DNA from: Cladochytrium replicatum | Lineage: Eukaryota > Chytridiomycota > Chytridiomycetes > Cladochytriales > Cladochytriaceae | Direction of reading: 5' to 3' | DNA length: 64,000 bases | Assembly: GCA_025526935.1 (NCBI GenBank) | Contig: JAHLKD010000094.1 | Span: 150,132-214,131, forward strand | The notes under the pieces: generated by a model | Databases searched by the model: none | Told to the model about the DNA's origin: nothing | The model's input: the letters and a program-made list of their open reading frames with translations, nothing else | In this document: positions 1-12,944 of the stretch, piece by piece | Position numbering within the stretch: the stretch's first letter is position 1 | Layout: each line of letters begins with the position of its first letter | Program-made: the position numbers and the translations under genes

Positions 1-331
1 CCTCGAAATCGTCCTTATGGAAATCTCGATCGTGACCTATAATTTAAGATTCGGGTTTAGCCAACTGGCCCGAGAAGCTTCCCATAGTTTCATACCTCCA
101 CGGTCGTTGAAACCACGACCTTTCCGTTTCGTAGCCTGTCCCTTTACGCGAGTGGTATGGTCTGTTTCGTTTGCGCAATGTTTATCGTGTCATAGCAGCA
201 AAAAAGGACAGCACGAGATTAGGCTCTGCAGTATGACTAGGATCCCCTCCATAGCTACCTTCATCGACAGCCATAGCGTCGTCGACCTCGTCTGCTCCCG
301 TCTCCAGGTCAATCATTTCCTCTGAGGCCAT
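1..331 (-). CDS. RBM8A/Y14-like exon-junction protein, 5' part
   Basis: This is the N-terminal part of a gene that runs off the left edge. ATG is at 331 (reverse strand). Proposed exons are 331-259, 161-96 and 36-1, with introns of 97 and 59 bp whose phases agree. The start MASEEMIDLE is followed by an acidic AMAVDED stretch and then KRKGRGFND. An acidic N-terminus followed by KKRKGRGF is characteristic of Y14 (RBM8A), which with Mago forms part of the exon junction complex on spliced mRNA in the nucleus. The RRM domain that would prove this lies outside the window, so the call rests on about 57 residues. Another nuclear RNA-binding protein with a basic KGRG patch is the main alternative. Confidence 0.6.
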
Positions 332-412
332 CACGAATTGACGAATTGGGCAAGCTTAGTCTTGGACACGTGACAAACGGGTGGTGGGAAATTCGAACAT
401 AAAAGCATCGAT

Positions 413-1930
413 CTAGGCGACAAACGTGTCCAGGTACATCTTCTTGACGTACTCCCTATCGATCCCAACCACAACCATCACAGCATCCACTTCTTCACTC
501 TCCGCAAACCAGTCCAACGCCATCAGTCCCCGTCCATGCGTCCCCTCAAGCTCCACATGCACTTCCCTCCAATACTTCTTCCCAGTCACAGCTGCGTCTC
601 CACCCACGAGCGCCGCGACAGCGTAAACGTCGCAAAGCGCCCAAAGCGATATTCGTGTCCGGTACAGCGCGTGCATCCCAATTTCCATGTCTACCATCTG
701 CGATACCAAAGAAGAGTCAGGTGCCGAGGAAGACGGTTGGGACGCGGTGGTGGGACGACCAACGCGTTCGTATGTGTGGCAGATGGCACGGAGGAATTTA
801 CGGAGGAAGAGAGGCCGAGAGCCGTTTGTGGAGTTTGTTACTAGGTCGAAAAAGTCCCAAGGGAGTCCGCCCTCGATCGTCGTTTCCTAAGAGCGATTCG
901 CAGTATTTCAGCTTTGCTGCAATGCAGAATCGTGAAATAATACCCAGGGGACCACAACTATTTTGGGAATGTCGACCGTAGGTTCACGAATCAGATGGGT
1001 GGAGTGAAATACCACTTCAGCCGCTTCGGGATCACAATACACCTGTCGTATTCGTATTGATGAGTCTATGGCATAATTAACGCGCTGAAATGGTCCCAGC
1101 TTACGTTGAACTCCGCTTGTGGACGAGAGTCAATCATGAATAGTGTGAGGCATGAGCAACAAATGAAAAGGTCGAACGGAGATGATGCTTACCGGATCTA
1201 TTTGAGTTCCCTTGCGCAAATAAGCATCCTCCCTGTTCAAAGTTTTAGCCGCGTTACACGGATATCCATTTAAGTCACCAACCATCATGACCAACTGCTT
1301 GACGTTTCTCAAGAACCCAGTGTCCAACGATATCGCTATTGCGATGTTCCTGCATCACAAAGCAAGATCAATCCTATGCAATGCGTATCGACGAAATGCA
1401 TTACTTACGTCAAAGGCCCAAGCGTCAACAAGGTGTACTCTCCGGGCCGCTCATTCACCATCCGCACCAACGCCATCGCCGCATGCTCGCCGGTAGCGGG
1501 ACTACTACGCCGATCGATCCCATCAAACGCTTTAAACTCCTACAAAAATGCAACATGAAATTCCGGCCAAGTTATGTGGGGCTATCGCTATCCTCACCTC
1601 ATACATCTCCACATGCTCCGTCCTCAAGTTCCCAAGTCCATCCCCTCCGTGGCCAACCCATCTGCTCAAATCGCCCTTCCCGTCTTCCCCATGCGGCACA
1701 AGAGGCGCATCCGCACCGACAAAGACCGCGGGTTTGGGCTTTGGTGTTTCGGATGCCGCAGCGGCGAGGTTAATCAGCATGTCAACATTGCGAGTGGCAT
1801 CTGGTGCGTCGACGTTCCCGCGGACAATGCAGATGGCATCGACTTGGATGTCGGGGTTCAGGAGCGAAATGAGGATGCTGGCTGCATCGTCAATCCCACC
1901 GTCGGTGTCTATCAACACACGACGAACCAT
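413..1930 (-). CDS. inosine-uridine-preferring nucleoside hydrolase
   Basis: This enzyme of the IU-nucleoside hydrolase family cleaves the N-glycosidic bond of nucleosides to give base plus ribose, in purine/pyrimidine salvage. ATG at 1930 gives MVRRVLIDTDGGIDDA, which carries the Ca2+-binding DTDxGxDDA signature. Later exons give GEHAAMALV, the family hallmark GPLTN joined across an intron, a VMMVGD strand, AEFN plus VYCDPEAAEVVF, and VVPWETT. The last exon has DVYAVAALV and a GTHGRGLMALDW segment near the C-terminus. Exons resolved: 1930-1598, 1539-1409, 1349-1193, 1042-944, 886-413. A micro-exon of about 11 nt near 1105-1115 carries AEFN, but its phase does not close cleanly, so either that junction is misread or there is a one-base lesion. 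Confidence 0.85.
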
Positions 1931-2476
1931 TTGATTTACAGTAAGCGGTCGCAGAAGTTGCAACACTCAGCACTTTAACACTTTAACGACTATGTTGATA
2001 AATCACAATTCGATCTCTCCGTTTTCACTTCATGGGAACATTAGAGAACAAAAAGCCAAAAATCTATGCCAGCGGGTCTATGAAAACTTCTAACCGTGAA
2101 CAAAACCGAAGAGCAAAAGCAAAACTCACTTGTAGAAACCCAATGCCAACTAACTTTGAACAAATGGGGAATTGGAAAGAAAAAAACAATAACACTTTTT
2201 CACTCTTGAGTCACAAAACGGGCATGCTGAAAAGAAAATTGCGAGTACGGAAGAAGGAGACGCCCAAACGACACTGGTCACCAAATCGAAGCAAAATACC
2301 GCATAGAAAGCTTCTAATGCGTTCAAAATATCGAAAAATTAAAGAGCCTGCAAAATAGTGTTGAACGGATTGGAGGGGAGGAAGAAACGAAGTACACGGG
2401 CCAGTCAGCACAAGCTAGTCAGGAACGCAAAAAGAAACATCAACACTGAAAAAAGACATTCCCTCCTTCACGGACC
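1931..2476. other. intergenic, no gene seen
   Basis: This 545-bp gap lies between the nucleoside hydrolase start and the chitin synthase stop. It is A-rich on the plus strand around 2030-2360. A 108-codon open frame there is lysine-rich with no recognisable features and looks like a composition artefact. Confidence 0.5.
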
Positions 2477-5400
2477 TCACATTGCCTGACCCTGGTAACT
2501 AGCCCTATAGCTCGTCGACGGCCCCTGCCGCACCCCCAACTGCGGTGTCCCAACCAGCACCACTGGCACCGCAATCATACCCGGCACATCGGGTGGCGGC
2601 ATCCCATGCGGCACCGCAACAAGCCTCGGCATACTTGCCTGGTTCAGCAACTGGGGTGGTTGTGGCTGCGGCTGCACAGGCACAAGCACCGGCGGAGGAT
2701 TCTGAACCAAAAAAGGATCACCTCCTTGCACGGGAACCAGATTTGCCCCACCACGAGCCCAAGCAGGTTCAGCGACTGGTGCGACTCTCACACTGCCCCC
2801 ACGGACGGCTCTCCGCCTTCGCACACGCATCCATTCGGTCCATCGCCGCATGGGGATATACCCAGCCTCCGTGTTGTCCCGTACAGTCGACTTTGCTCGC
2901 CCGAGGGTGGTCGTGGGCTCGTTGGGGTCAGCGGGTTGACTTGGCCTTCTTGAACTAGACACTCCAAAGGGCGTAACGATGCTTATCGAGCTTCCCTTGC
3001 CGTGCTTCGATGGTTCAGTGCTGGCTTGTTGTGCAGTTGTTGCACCGTCTTCTTCTTCGGGAATCGGCGACTCGGTATGCCGAAGCCGAGGCACGCCATC
3101 ATCGTGGTGATCTTCTTCGGATGAGGTCGATCCGTCGTCCGAACTACTCACGCTCTCGCCTTCCTCGCCCGAATCTGTAGCGTCAAAGTTCTCTGAGGCA
3201 GTGGTTTCGGGATCGCGTTTCGACTTGCGACGTTTACGTTGCCTTCGTTTCAAAGTGTCGTTTTCGCCAACGACAGATCGCGTCTTTCCCCATCTTTAAA
3301 AATAAACTCACCCTTAGCACTTGCCCCAAAAGTTAAAACTGGTGTGATACTTACCCGAAATCATCGAAATTCCAAAAGGCATAGAGCGGGAGCACAAAGT
3401 TCCAGATCGGGATAGCAAAGAGCCAGCACATCATCCAGAAAATGTAGATGGGCTTGCGTATCGCGACACCAAGAGTGATAAGAAGCACGGCCGGGAGACC
3501 CAAGAGCGCAAACTGAAGGAGGAACGGAAGAAGGAGGGTCTGTGTTGAAGCGGCGGTTGCCGAGCCGGACAGCGGGTTTGCGATGCCGTATCTGGCGAGA
3601 ATGAAGGTTACGATGAGGTAAAGGAGGAAGAGCACAGCGGCCGGGAGCACAACCGTTCCGATGAGCTGCATGAAAATGACAAACTAGGCACAAGATTCAG
3701 TAAGAATAAAGTACTGATCACATTTTCTAGCACCGTTGCCATACCTGCATGCTCAAACAGAAGCTTCCACAAAGATCTCTTACAAGCAAGAGCTCAAGCA
3801 AGTTGTGCACGGTCGAGTTGATCCACCTACGCCGCTGACTCAGCAGCACCCTGAACTTATCCGGCACCACCGTCCTACACACCGCCAATGGTGAGAACAC
3901 CAATTTGCGCTTCGGGAACGTCCGCAGCATCAAAGTGGTAAGGTAGCGATCCTCTCCAAGCAGCAACAGATTCTTCTTATGCAACGTCGACACATCCCTT
4001 GCCGCATACTCCTCCACAATATCGGGCGACGATAGAATAGGCACATGGAAATGCCTCGGCCGTGGCCCGATCCGTCCATGCCCCCTCCTCAGAGTATCCC
4101 CACCACGTCCAAGCGAATCCCCGCCAACAAGCACAACACCATCCTCCCCGCCCTTCCTCAACTGCTTCCGTCTCGGCGCGCCGCTTTTCTCCAGTCTCTT
4201 CGCCCTGACCCTGTACATCGAGAAACAACCAGGCAGACAGACGACCGTTCCAAAGAAACTCTCAAACGCCTTTTCGTAGTGATGGCTGAGGTAGTACTCA
4301 AACACCTGGATCATCGTCACCCAACTCACGAACGGGTTCGCGATGCGCGTTTCGCCGCAAACGCCCATGATCCGGTCGTCGGACAGCATGGTTGAGACTA
4401 GAACTGAAAGGGAGTCTCGGTAGATCTGAGTGTCGGCGTCGACGAAGAGCACGGACTGGATGTGTTCGGGGTGCACGCCGGTGATACCCCACAGCTTGTA
4501 AAAGAGCTCAAAGTCCAGCTCGGTCATTTTGTCGTCGAATGCGAGCTTGGAGAGAAAAGAGAGCAGCAGGATCTGCGAGTCGCGTTTGCCTCTGTTGCCG
4601 GGCTTCATGTTCGCCGCACTGGCGGAGGAATGGTGGGGCGGAGGGGTCGAGTTGCCGGGTTTGCTCCCCATGGATCTGCGTCCGTGCTGTTCTTTCTCCG
4701 CCATCGCAGCTTGGTACTCCTGCTGCTCAATTTCGTTACCGCATTTAACAATCAGGATCATTGGGATCCGGCCAGACTTGCGTGACTGGATGGATCGAAG
4801 TGTTCCGTGACGTTTGGGCGCTTCGTCTCCTGAACTTCCAAAATCAGCCTGCACCCCAGGTCCAATTGAAACCCGATGCCCCTTGCTATTCTTGGTCCCA
4901 GTGGGTCCATTGCTCAAATCCCCATCCGAATCCTCGACTTGCGCCGCCACCTTCGACTTTTTCAACTTCGCTCGATTCGATTTCCCCTCCTCCTGCTGCT
5001 GCTGCTGCTCCTGCTGTTCCCCACCACCAGCGCTCCCGTTCCCAACATTATCGCGCTTATACCACCCCGCATACACCTTCGCCTGGTTCCTGCACTTATC
5101 ACCTTCGCCCAGAGACGCATAAGGCAGCATCATTGCATCTTCACCCTCGCCGCCCCTCGGATCCTGCTCCCCAAAAGCCGGGTCAAGCTCCATCATATCA
5201 ATCACGCTCTCCCACGTTGGTACATCGTTGCCTTTCCCGTGCACAATACCGTCCGCTACAACGAGGATCGACTTGTGCGTCGCAGGGTATGTCGTGTCCG
5301 CGACCGAGTCGAGCGTCGATTTAATAGATGCCGCGCTTTCGGAATAGCATGGTACCATTATAAGAACGTGCATGCGGGACGGGTCGCGGAGCTCCGCGTC

Positions 5401-7296
5401 CGCGATCGTGAGAGGGAGCTGGAGATCCGATAAATCTTTAAGGATCGGGGCGAGGGGGTGTGCGGAGATCGAGTCGTTCCGCGGCCGTCGGATGTTCGAC
5501 ATTGGATACCCTCCGGCATTTTCACCCTGATTCGGCCGTCGGATCTCCTTCCCCCTTTTGTTCCTCCTCGACAAGCTCCACCCAGTCTCATCCGAAACCT
5601 CCGGAGCCTTGTTCTTCTTCCCGCGCACCACTCCCATTTTAGCCCCCTTTGTCACGCGGAGGAACTGCATACCCCACCCAAAAAGGAGGGCGATGATGAA
5701 CTTGACACCGACGACCGAGGCTATCACGACGAGTGCAATCCAGAAGACGACGGTGCTGACGGTACAGCCCAGCGGTTCAGAGTCGAGGAGCGCGACGGTA
5801 AAGAGATCTGAAAGGCATTCGGCCGCTTTGTCGAAGTTCCGGCTGTGGAAGGCCAAAGTCGCATCCTTTCCCACCATCGAGAGAGCGAGTTTGCGCACAT
5901 CTTCCCCTAAAAATCAAAAAATAAAGAATCGTTATGTCTCGCTCATGGCTCTGATGGAAGGATTCGTACCAAGATATGAAATGAATGGCCAGAGCTCGTC
6001 AAGTCGTTCAAGGTTCCACACTATTCCATTGTACGCAACCAATAGCCATGGTGCCCTCTCTTTTCTGTAATCTCGCGGATTCTCCAGATCCTTGAATGTA
6101 GCAAAGAGCTGCCCTCGGAATGTGGCCTTCTGGAGTGACGCGATGGAGACCGAGGAGTTATGACAAGCTTGATACAACCTAAATGGAGCCATAATTCGTT
6201 AGCGACCCATGGCAAAGCCCGACAATCGAATCCAGCTCTCCCCTCAAGCACTCCTAATCATTTTTAATTGCGGCTCCGCGCTTTCCGACTTTCTTCATCT
6301 TTCCTTGATGGCTCAAACCAAACACCTCATCAACTCCTGGAGCTCCGCCCTACTTTATCTACGAACCCCATACATATGCACAAATTGATTTATTCCCGCT
6401 ACGCACCCGTCAGTGTCGTTCCAGATATTCGGAATAGTGCAAGGCGGATCGATGAACTGTTTTGGGTAATGTTTGAAGCAGGCAGAAGCTGCCCGAAACT
6501 TTGGAAAGACTGGCGACATATTCACTCCGCCGTAATCGTTGATCGTCATTCCTGTTATTGTACCATTGGGCATGGTGATGGAAGGGTGACCCCTTCCGAG
6601 GATATCGTGGAGGTATGAATGAACGACGACGACGCCAACATTTGGATTGTCGAGGATATCGGAGATGGCGAAACGAGAGAACTGGTCTCTTGAGCAGATA
6701 GCCGAGCCGAACCCAAACGTGATGTAGCCCACTGCTGCCTGTACCAAGAGAATGATGAAGCAGAGAGCGAGCTTTTCTCTGAAAGCCTGAATTGCAGACG
6801 GTTCTCTCGGTTTTTTGAAGAGCCCGACGATGAGAGGTGTTGGGATGCAGCATGTAATGATGCGCGAGACAATGACCCACCAAGTCAAACGCTGCTTTTC
6901 TGGAAACGGTTGTGGACGGTCAGAGGGAGATTCGGCGATCTGAGTATGCTTTGGAGGGACTGGTGGCTGAAGTGGTTCGGTATGAGAAGGAGTCTGAGCA
7001 TGTTGTTTTGGAGGATAGACGACAGTGGTGGGGGCGGTAGTCTGGTTTGAGAAAGGGAGTTGTTGGATTGGAGAGCGGTTCCGTTCGAGTGGGGGACCTC
7101 GAGGGGTGTGGTGCCGTATTGGCTCGGGTTGCGAGGGGTAGACTGGTATGGGGTGGAATTGCATTGGTTGGGAAGTGTCTGGGTATGGGCTGGACAGCGC
7201 CGGACTGTCCGTGGCACTCCACTGTGCTTGAGGATTCGAACGACGACGCTGGTCCACAGCCAGGGCTCGGTCGAATTGATCAACGGATTCGTTCAT
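2477..7296 (-). CDS. class IV (Chs3-type) chitin synthase
   Basis: This is a processive family-2 glycosyltransferase that makes chitin from UDP-GlcNAc at the plasma membrane. Five exons close in phase (7296-6374, 6178-5970, 5906-3745, 3683-3355, 3293-2477), giving about 1479 residues. In order: a proline-rich cytosolic N-terminus; two N-terminal membrane helices (after RLTWWVIVSRIITCC and at QAFREKLALCFIILLV); a cytochrome-b5-like segment with VAYNGIVWNL; a helix after EPLGC; the catalytic domain with VPCYSE, FVDADTQ, CLPGCFSMYR, a GEDRYL motif and the QRRRWINST product-site motif; then several C-terminal helices ending FDDFGWGKTR. The RDLCG and FDDFxWGxTR context is that of class IV. The roughly 270-residue hydrophilic Ser/Pro-rich tail after the last helix is long for the class. 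A Gln-rich, Lys-rich insert sits inside the catalytic half. Confidence 0.93.
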
Positions 7297-7746
7297 TGGT
7301 GTAACGCGTAGCGAGTAGCGAGACGAGGTGCAACGTTCACACTAAGCAGACCCAGCCAGTGCAGGGTGCATTCTGGTCAACAAACAAAATAGTGGAAGTG
7401 TTCTGTTGGCCGAAAGAAAGTTTTGGGTCGACCAAAATTTTGGTGTGACAAATTTATCGCACGCATCTTGAAAATAATAGAATGTATTGGCAATTTTCGA
7501 GCAGCTGGGGGGGTGCTTGCGCTGCTTTGCTTTGTGTTCAGCGTGTCTCGAGTGTTTCCGGTTTCTATGCCATGCATGCACAGCTAATACATCACGCATG
7601 CATGCCGCTGTTCCATTCATGCTCAGTCACAGCCCTGCTGCTTATCCACGCCTCTTAGACATCCTCTGCGTGCTGTGCTGTCGGAGCCACTTTTCGCGTT
7701 GTCCAACTGCCTTCATAGTAGTAGCCTCTGTATGTGACCCTCTCCA
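7297..7746. promoter_or_regulatory. divergent intergenic region
   Basis: This 450-bp gap separates the divergently transcribed chitin synthase and single-pass membrane protein genes and should hold both promoters. No clear TATA box or operator could be picked out. Confidence 0.4.
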
Positions 7747-9440
7747 ATGGCTTCTCCTTCATCCGTCCGCACATCCTTATCGGTGCAGGTCGTGTCCTCG
7801 TCATCCCTCTTCAATGGCACCTTCACAAAGACCCTCCACGCAATGAACACAACAACCCTCATATTCAACTCTTCCTCTCTCTTGCCAACCACCATACCTA
7901 CAACTAGTAGCCTCACGTCCCCATTGCGAACCACTTCCACAGTACGTTCCTCTCGTCTCCCGTTCGGAATTTTAGCTAATCTGGGGTCTCACAGGCAATG
8001 ACATCCTCTCATGTCGCCCTCTTTCCAAATGCAAGGGTCGGACCCATGCCACCTATATTTTCCCCAGACTCAGATTCCCCGATCAGAACAGTAAAACCGT
8101 CTACCTCGAGCTCGCACACCGAATCTGGCGACACGGTTCTGTTCCCTTCCGGAGGTAACAACGGGGGTGAAAACAGCGAACCTGCCCCATTCTATGACGC
8201 TTCAAGTTCAGAAAGAGTCATCATCGTCGCTGTGCTCTTTGCAGCGATGATGGTCATTGGCATTGTGGTGGTTGGTGCAGTCGTTGTGAACGGCAGAAGA
8301 CATCGTAGACAGCAAAAGCTCAAGGTTGAGCGACTCATCGCCCGCGCCCATCACCCAAGATCACCCTCAGACTCATGGAACCGCCCCGACGTAGCTCCAC
8401 CACTCCGTGAGATCTCCCCTAGCTTCGTTTATGGTGCCACCCCAAACATTTCGGACACTCTAGACTCGGACTCCTCCGGCTCAAACCCTCGCCTCAACAT
8501 CTCCCACCCCGACGACCCCCTCTACTTCTCTGTCCCACCTCGGGATATTCCCCTCCCGCACGACCCAACAATCCTTCTAGACAAGCGGCACTCCCGCTCA
8601 CACCGTTCAAGCTTACTTCCCTATGACCAAGTTGAAGACGAGATCTGGGAAGCCAACAAGCGCCGCTCTAATCGCTCCAGCTTCATGGCCCTCCTGAAAC
8701 CTCGCAGCTCCGCACAAGACCTCCATCCCAACGCCCATCGCTACGCCCACGACTCGGACGCAAGCCTCACGTCCCTCAACATCCTCCTCCAACACGCAGA
8801 ACAACGCGCCGCCATCACCCAACGCTCCCCCTCCCCAGCGAACATCAACTCACGACCCTCCTACACAAGCATGCGCTCTGAGCTCGCAAACCGCAACTCC
8901 TCCTCAAGTTTCCAAAATCGCCCACCGTCGTCCCACTCCGCAGAAAATGTCTTCATTGGCCGGAACCGCCGCATCAAGTCCAAAGGTAGTTTCGGATCCC
9001 ACGAGGACCAAGTGGACCTCTTTGTGCCCCTACAACAACGCCAATCTATCCCCGATCTTTCCCCCGACGGCGCAAACAGCAGCACGAGCACAGCTCATTT
9101 GGGTTTCAGCCCCGTCACACCCGCGATGTACTCATACATCCCACCGGCCCCTTCATCCCCTGTAGTCCCGACAAAAGCTCCAGCGGGTGTGTACCTACTA
9201 CCCACGAATGCGGCGCACGACCCCAGCGCGCAGTTGGTGTTGCCGGGGACCTATATGTACTATATCGTGCGTCAAGCTGACGTGATTCATGAGAACACAA
9301 ACGCTGAGCAACCGATACTGAACAACGATGTTGTGGACCTTTCATCTACGCAGACCCCGCAAGGGCAGATGCCTGCGTCTCCTACGATCGCGCTGTTCGA
9401 AGCAACAGATGAAGAAGTGGATGCGGATTTTGTGGGATAG
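7747..9440 (+). CDS. single-pass membrane protein with Ser/Thr-rich ectodomain
   Basis: Two exons (7747-7941 and 7995-9440) are joined in phase 0 across a 53-bp intron with canonical GTACGT and CACAG ends, giving about 546 residues. The first 150 or so residues are rich in Ser and Thr with many short ST runs, as expected for an O-glycosylated wall-facing domain. One strong transmembrane helix follows (VIIVAVLFAAMMVIGIVVVG), then a basic stop-transfer (GRRHRRQQK) and a roughly 380-residue cytosolic tail rich in Ser, Pro and charged residues. The topology resembles fungal wall-stress sensors or Axl2-like proteins, but no cysteine-rich WSC domain is visible. No signal peptide is evident at the chosen ATG. 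Function is unknown. Confidence 0.75.
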
Positions 9441-9699
9441 GAAAGTGTGTTTTAGTAAGATTCAACTAGAGTTTCATTCAAGTTTAGTTTTCAAATAAAC
9501 GGATGTTTTGAAAATGTTTTATATAGACAATCTTGAGGTCCAAACTTCTTGCTCTCTTGATCTAGTCGATCCTATTTTTGCTGAAGGCTCGGCTTCGAAG
9601 TTGTGTCGCACAGGCTAAAGTTTTGTTCTCAAAATGTTAAAAATCTGTCGTTTTGATCTTCAATCACGTTGAAACAAATGAAACCAGAAATCACAACGA

Positions 9700-11262
9700 T
9701 GTTTGGCAAACGAAGCTGAAGGGGTTGCGATGCCAACAGGTGTCAACCAAAAGGGTCCAGCTCATTCGCCACCAGGATCTTCTTCAAACATGCATTTCAT
9801 CACTGGCCCTGAGTACCAAGTTGTGTCCCTTTTTTGGGAACGAATTACAACAATTTCGTTTCCAAGACAGCGGTTCGTTGAACTCTGCGGCAAAATTTAC
9901 AGCGATGAGGGCATTTCAAAAACAGACCAAGCCCGACATCTGTTTGGACGTGTACGCCATCGATGAGAGCGATCAAGCCGATAAAATGATGAGATTTACT
10001 CGGGCCGAGCGAACCAACATCGTTCTCACAGATTTAGGCTTTGGAAAGCTTGTCGAAGCGATTGGCACCCTCAAAACAGAGCATTTGCCGAAAGATCTCT
10101 GGACAAGCGACATGAACTCGCAAGTGCAAAGGGTGACAAGAGGCCTGCATGCAATGGTGTACTTTCGACGCTTCTGGACACTCCAGGAGTACGCTACGGC
10201 CAATCCATTGTCTGGTGGAACGAATCGACACTTGCAACGATCGACCACGATGACTTGTTGAACATGATGAGAGCCCCGGATACTTTGAAGAATGATGGTC
10301 TGTCACCAGTTTACCTGAAACAGCTACAATAAGACTTGAACGACCTATCACATCCTGTTCCCAAACACTCCCAAATCCGTCCTCCTATCTTGCCTACATT
10401 CTCCGTGCGAGCCTCTTCGTCGCCGGCTCCGCCTTCACAGTCTACAAGCTCCTCACGCCCGATGTCCCTTTGGACTACTCAAAGCATAAGGAAGTCGCCC
10501 TCGCGTACCTTCTCATGCTTTCCAAGCTTGGCATCATTGAGAAGTCGGGAAGTTTCAGACCAAGCTGGCTTCCGGGTGGGTTTTGGCCTGGCTCGAACCG
10601 ATGCCATTGCTTTGAGAACGCGCATTCGGCTGGTGCAGGGGTCATCGAGTGGTTCAACAGAGTGGGAATCGCAAACAAGGCGCTGGACGAGATTCGGGAA
10701 GTCGTGAGAGGTGTGCCTGACGTGGAGAGTGTGCTCGAACGACGAAAGGATTGGGTTCAGCCGGGAAACCTTATAAAACTTTCTGGACAGCCGGTTAAGA
10801 TATTTTTGGAAAAAAGCAGTGTGGAGACTCCAGAAATGCTGCTTGTCCCTCGTATCCGAGTTTCTGGTCAACTGCTTCAAGTTTGGTTTCCACACTGGGT
10901 ACTTGCAGTGGGAGGCCCTGGAAGGTCTAACACAAGTGGGATGTTTCCAGTCTCGAGGTTGAGGAAAGGAGGTTCGAGGATCAACCAGCGGTTGAAAACG
11001 CGGGGGCGACACTGTGGTGGGACTGCTACATGGCGATGCGCGGTCTGCAGTGCTCGAGTTGGTGAGCAAAGCTGCTGGATTGATACGAAACTACTTTTTG
11101 GTATATGATGCAGGTGGACGTCGGTTGTTGGAATCCAAGGAGATTGACATTGAGACACTCTATTGGTCACCTCAGATCGGAAAGGTTGTTGTGGGGCCAG
11201 AGAACGGTACTGATCAATGTCCGAGTGGACAAAAATCTAGCTTAAGATCCCCTTGGATTTAA
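9700..11262 (+). pseudogene. decayed HET-like (heterokaryon-incompatibility) gene
   Basis: The reading frame is broken at several points. One frame gives DVYAIDESDQADKM followed by RAERTNIVLTDLGF, then YFRRFWTLQEYA. A D-x-x-x-I-D-[EQ]-x-D segment, a RTxVLL strand and an R-x-W-T-L-QE motif in that order are the core of HET domains, known from fungal non-self recognition. After RFWTLQEYA the coding frame shifts to GQSIVWWNESTLATIDHDD. It meets a stop after VYLKQLQ, resumes as YLAYILRASLFVAG and DYSKHKEVALAYLLML, and a final piece from about 11014 gives DARSAVLELVSKAAGLI. At least three frame changes and one stop make a functional product unlikely, though unrecognised introns could explain one of them. 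Confidence 0.6.
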
Positions 11263-11738
11263 ATGTGCTTGGTGAGCCCAAGAAAGGCTTCCTGATCATG
11301 CTACCTGAGGTAATTTTGGTCCCCTTTCTCACCCATACCCAATGGTTTGATGATGATGAAGATGACTCTGGAATCTTGATATTTCAATATGTAGGCAAAA
11401 TGAAAAAAAATCCAAGAATTTCGTGCAGATGTGATATTCGTCAAGGCCATCACATCTATCGTTTCCGGAGTGTTGATGATATTGAATGTCATTGGCGGTT
11501 CACTTATATCTCAAAATCATTTCGGTAATGATTAAGTTGTGAGGAACGAATCCAAAATTGTCTTGAAGTGATCAATCGCATATTCTAATATTATCAAATC
11601 ACATTATGGTAGCTGCACAAACATTGATGAAAATTGAAAAACAACGAGCAACCGTCCAGGACAACCGAATTAAAGAATGTAATGTGTTTGTTTCAAAACC
11701 TTCTAATAACTTGGACGTGATAATCACAACTCCATATA
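11263..11738. other. AT-rich intergenic, nothing recognised
   Basis: Between two decayed genes. No open frame on either strand has recognisable motifs or convincing splice partners. Confidence 0.4.
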
Positions 11739-12503
11739 GTGCGATGGATGCAGCCACACCATTGCCTGTGCACTAACGTCGACGTCACACACCTTCCCAT
11801 CATTTGTCATTTCAAGTGCGATGGCCTGTATGACGGTGGAGAGCAAACGTTCTTACGAGGAATTGCAGAGATTCTTCATCAGCTCGATCACGATCACGAT
11901 CCCATTGAACAATGGACAAGCATACGTATGGCACGATATCGCAGCACATACGGACCAACAACAACGACGTTTACGACCGCTGTATCATGTTTCTAGGTAC
12001 ATATGACCTCAATGCCATGCATGCCCATGGAAAGGGAAAGCGAATGACTCCACTTGCCATCGCTATCGAGCACAACAACGTTGGCTTTGTCCGCTTCTTT
12101 AAAGATAACCCTACACATATCAGTTTTGAAGTAACTCATGATTCGGAGACGTACCCTACATCTGGCTTGCAAATCAAACAATGTGGATATTGGGAGGTTA
12201 TTTGTTTGTCCCATTTTTGAAGCTCAAGGGTTGAAGGCGCTCATTGATGTTAACAGCAAAGAAGGAGAAAGCGCGTATGAATACTGCCTTGGTCCGAATC
12301 TCGAGGATGCCGCTGCTGCATTCTGCGCAACCAACAAACCTCGAAACACTGTGAGAAATATACTCCTCGTCGGAATCTCTCAGAGCGGAAAGAGCACATT
12401 TCTGCAAAAGTTGCACGAATACAACGGTCAGTCAGCAAAGATCAAGCGAGGGATGGTTATCGAGCTTGCACTACAAAGTGCAATAATTACACCATCCCCT
12501 TGA
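11739..12503 (+). pseudogene. ankyrin-like / P-loop NTPase fragment
   Basis: Broken frames on the plus strand encode ankyrin-like pieces: MTPLAIAIEHNNVGFVRFF, and LHLACKSNNVDI in another frame, both with the TPLxxAxxxxN pattern. These lead into VRNILLVGISQSGKSTFLQ. GISQSGKST is a Walker A motif (GxxxxGKST) preceded by a hydrophobic strand; the context resembles a G-alpha or other signalling GTPase start. The frame ends about 30 residues later without Walker B or a guanine-specificity motif. Frame changes near 12000 and 12150 and the abrupt end mark it as a remnant. The combination of ankyrin repeats with a C-terminal NTPase resembles NLR-like or signalling ATPases, but too little remains to say. 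Confidence 0.5.
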
Positions 12504-12930
12504 AAACAAAAGAGTTTTTTGAGAGATGGCCGAATCTGTTTGTCTCAGGGCTGGTCTGAGCAAACACTGTTTATTTTCTCGGATTTGATTACCGCGAATC
12601 TGCCCTTTGATTTGGTGTTGCATGGGCGGTAAGCAAGCATTTGTGCGGCGTGTCCGTTAGTTGTATGTTCAATTGGGATGGGACGAGTTGTTCCATGAAC
12701 GACGAAGAAAATCTGATATTATGGGAAGAGAGCGAATTTGGGGTTAGTTGGCAATAAATGTGATCAGAGAATGAAACCCAAGGCTACATGATTTTGAGAT
12801 TCTGCTCAAGCACCGATTGTTTGTAAGTGAAGTATTGAACTTTGAAAGATACAATAAATGGAGATCTAAAGTATGACAACATTATATTTGCGGCATTGAA
12901 ACTGAGGAGGGTTGTTTTCTCGGATCAGGA
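12504..12930. other. intergenic, no gene seen
   Basis: Stop-rich in all six frames; no motif or repeat recognised. Confidence 0.4.
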
Positions 12931-12944
12931 CATCAGACGTACTA

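Noticed and set aside
413-844. Plus-strand open frames over the nucleoside hydrolase C-terminus
   Set aside because: The minus strand gives a continuous family-typical C-terminus; the plus frames are shadows.
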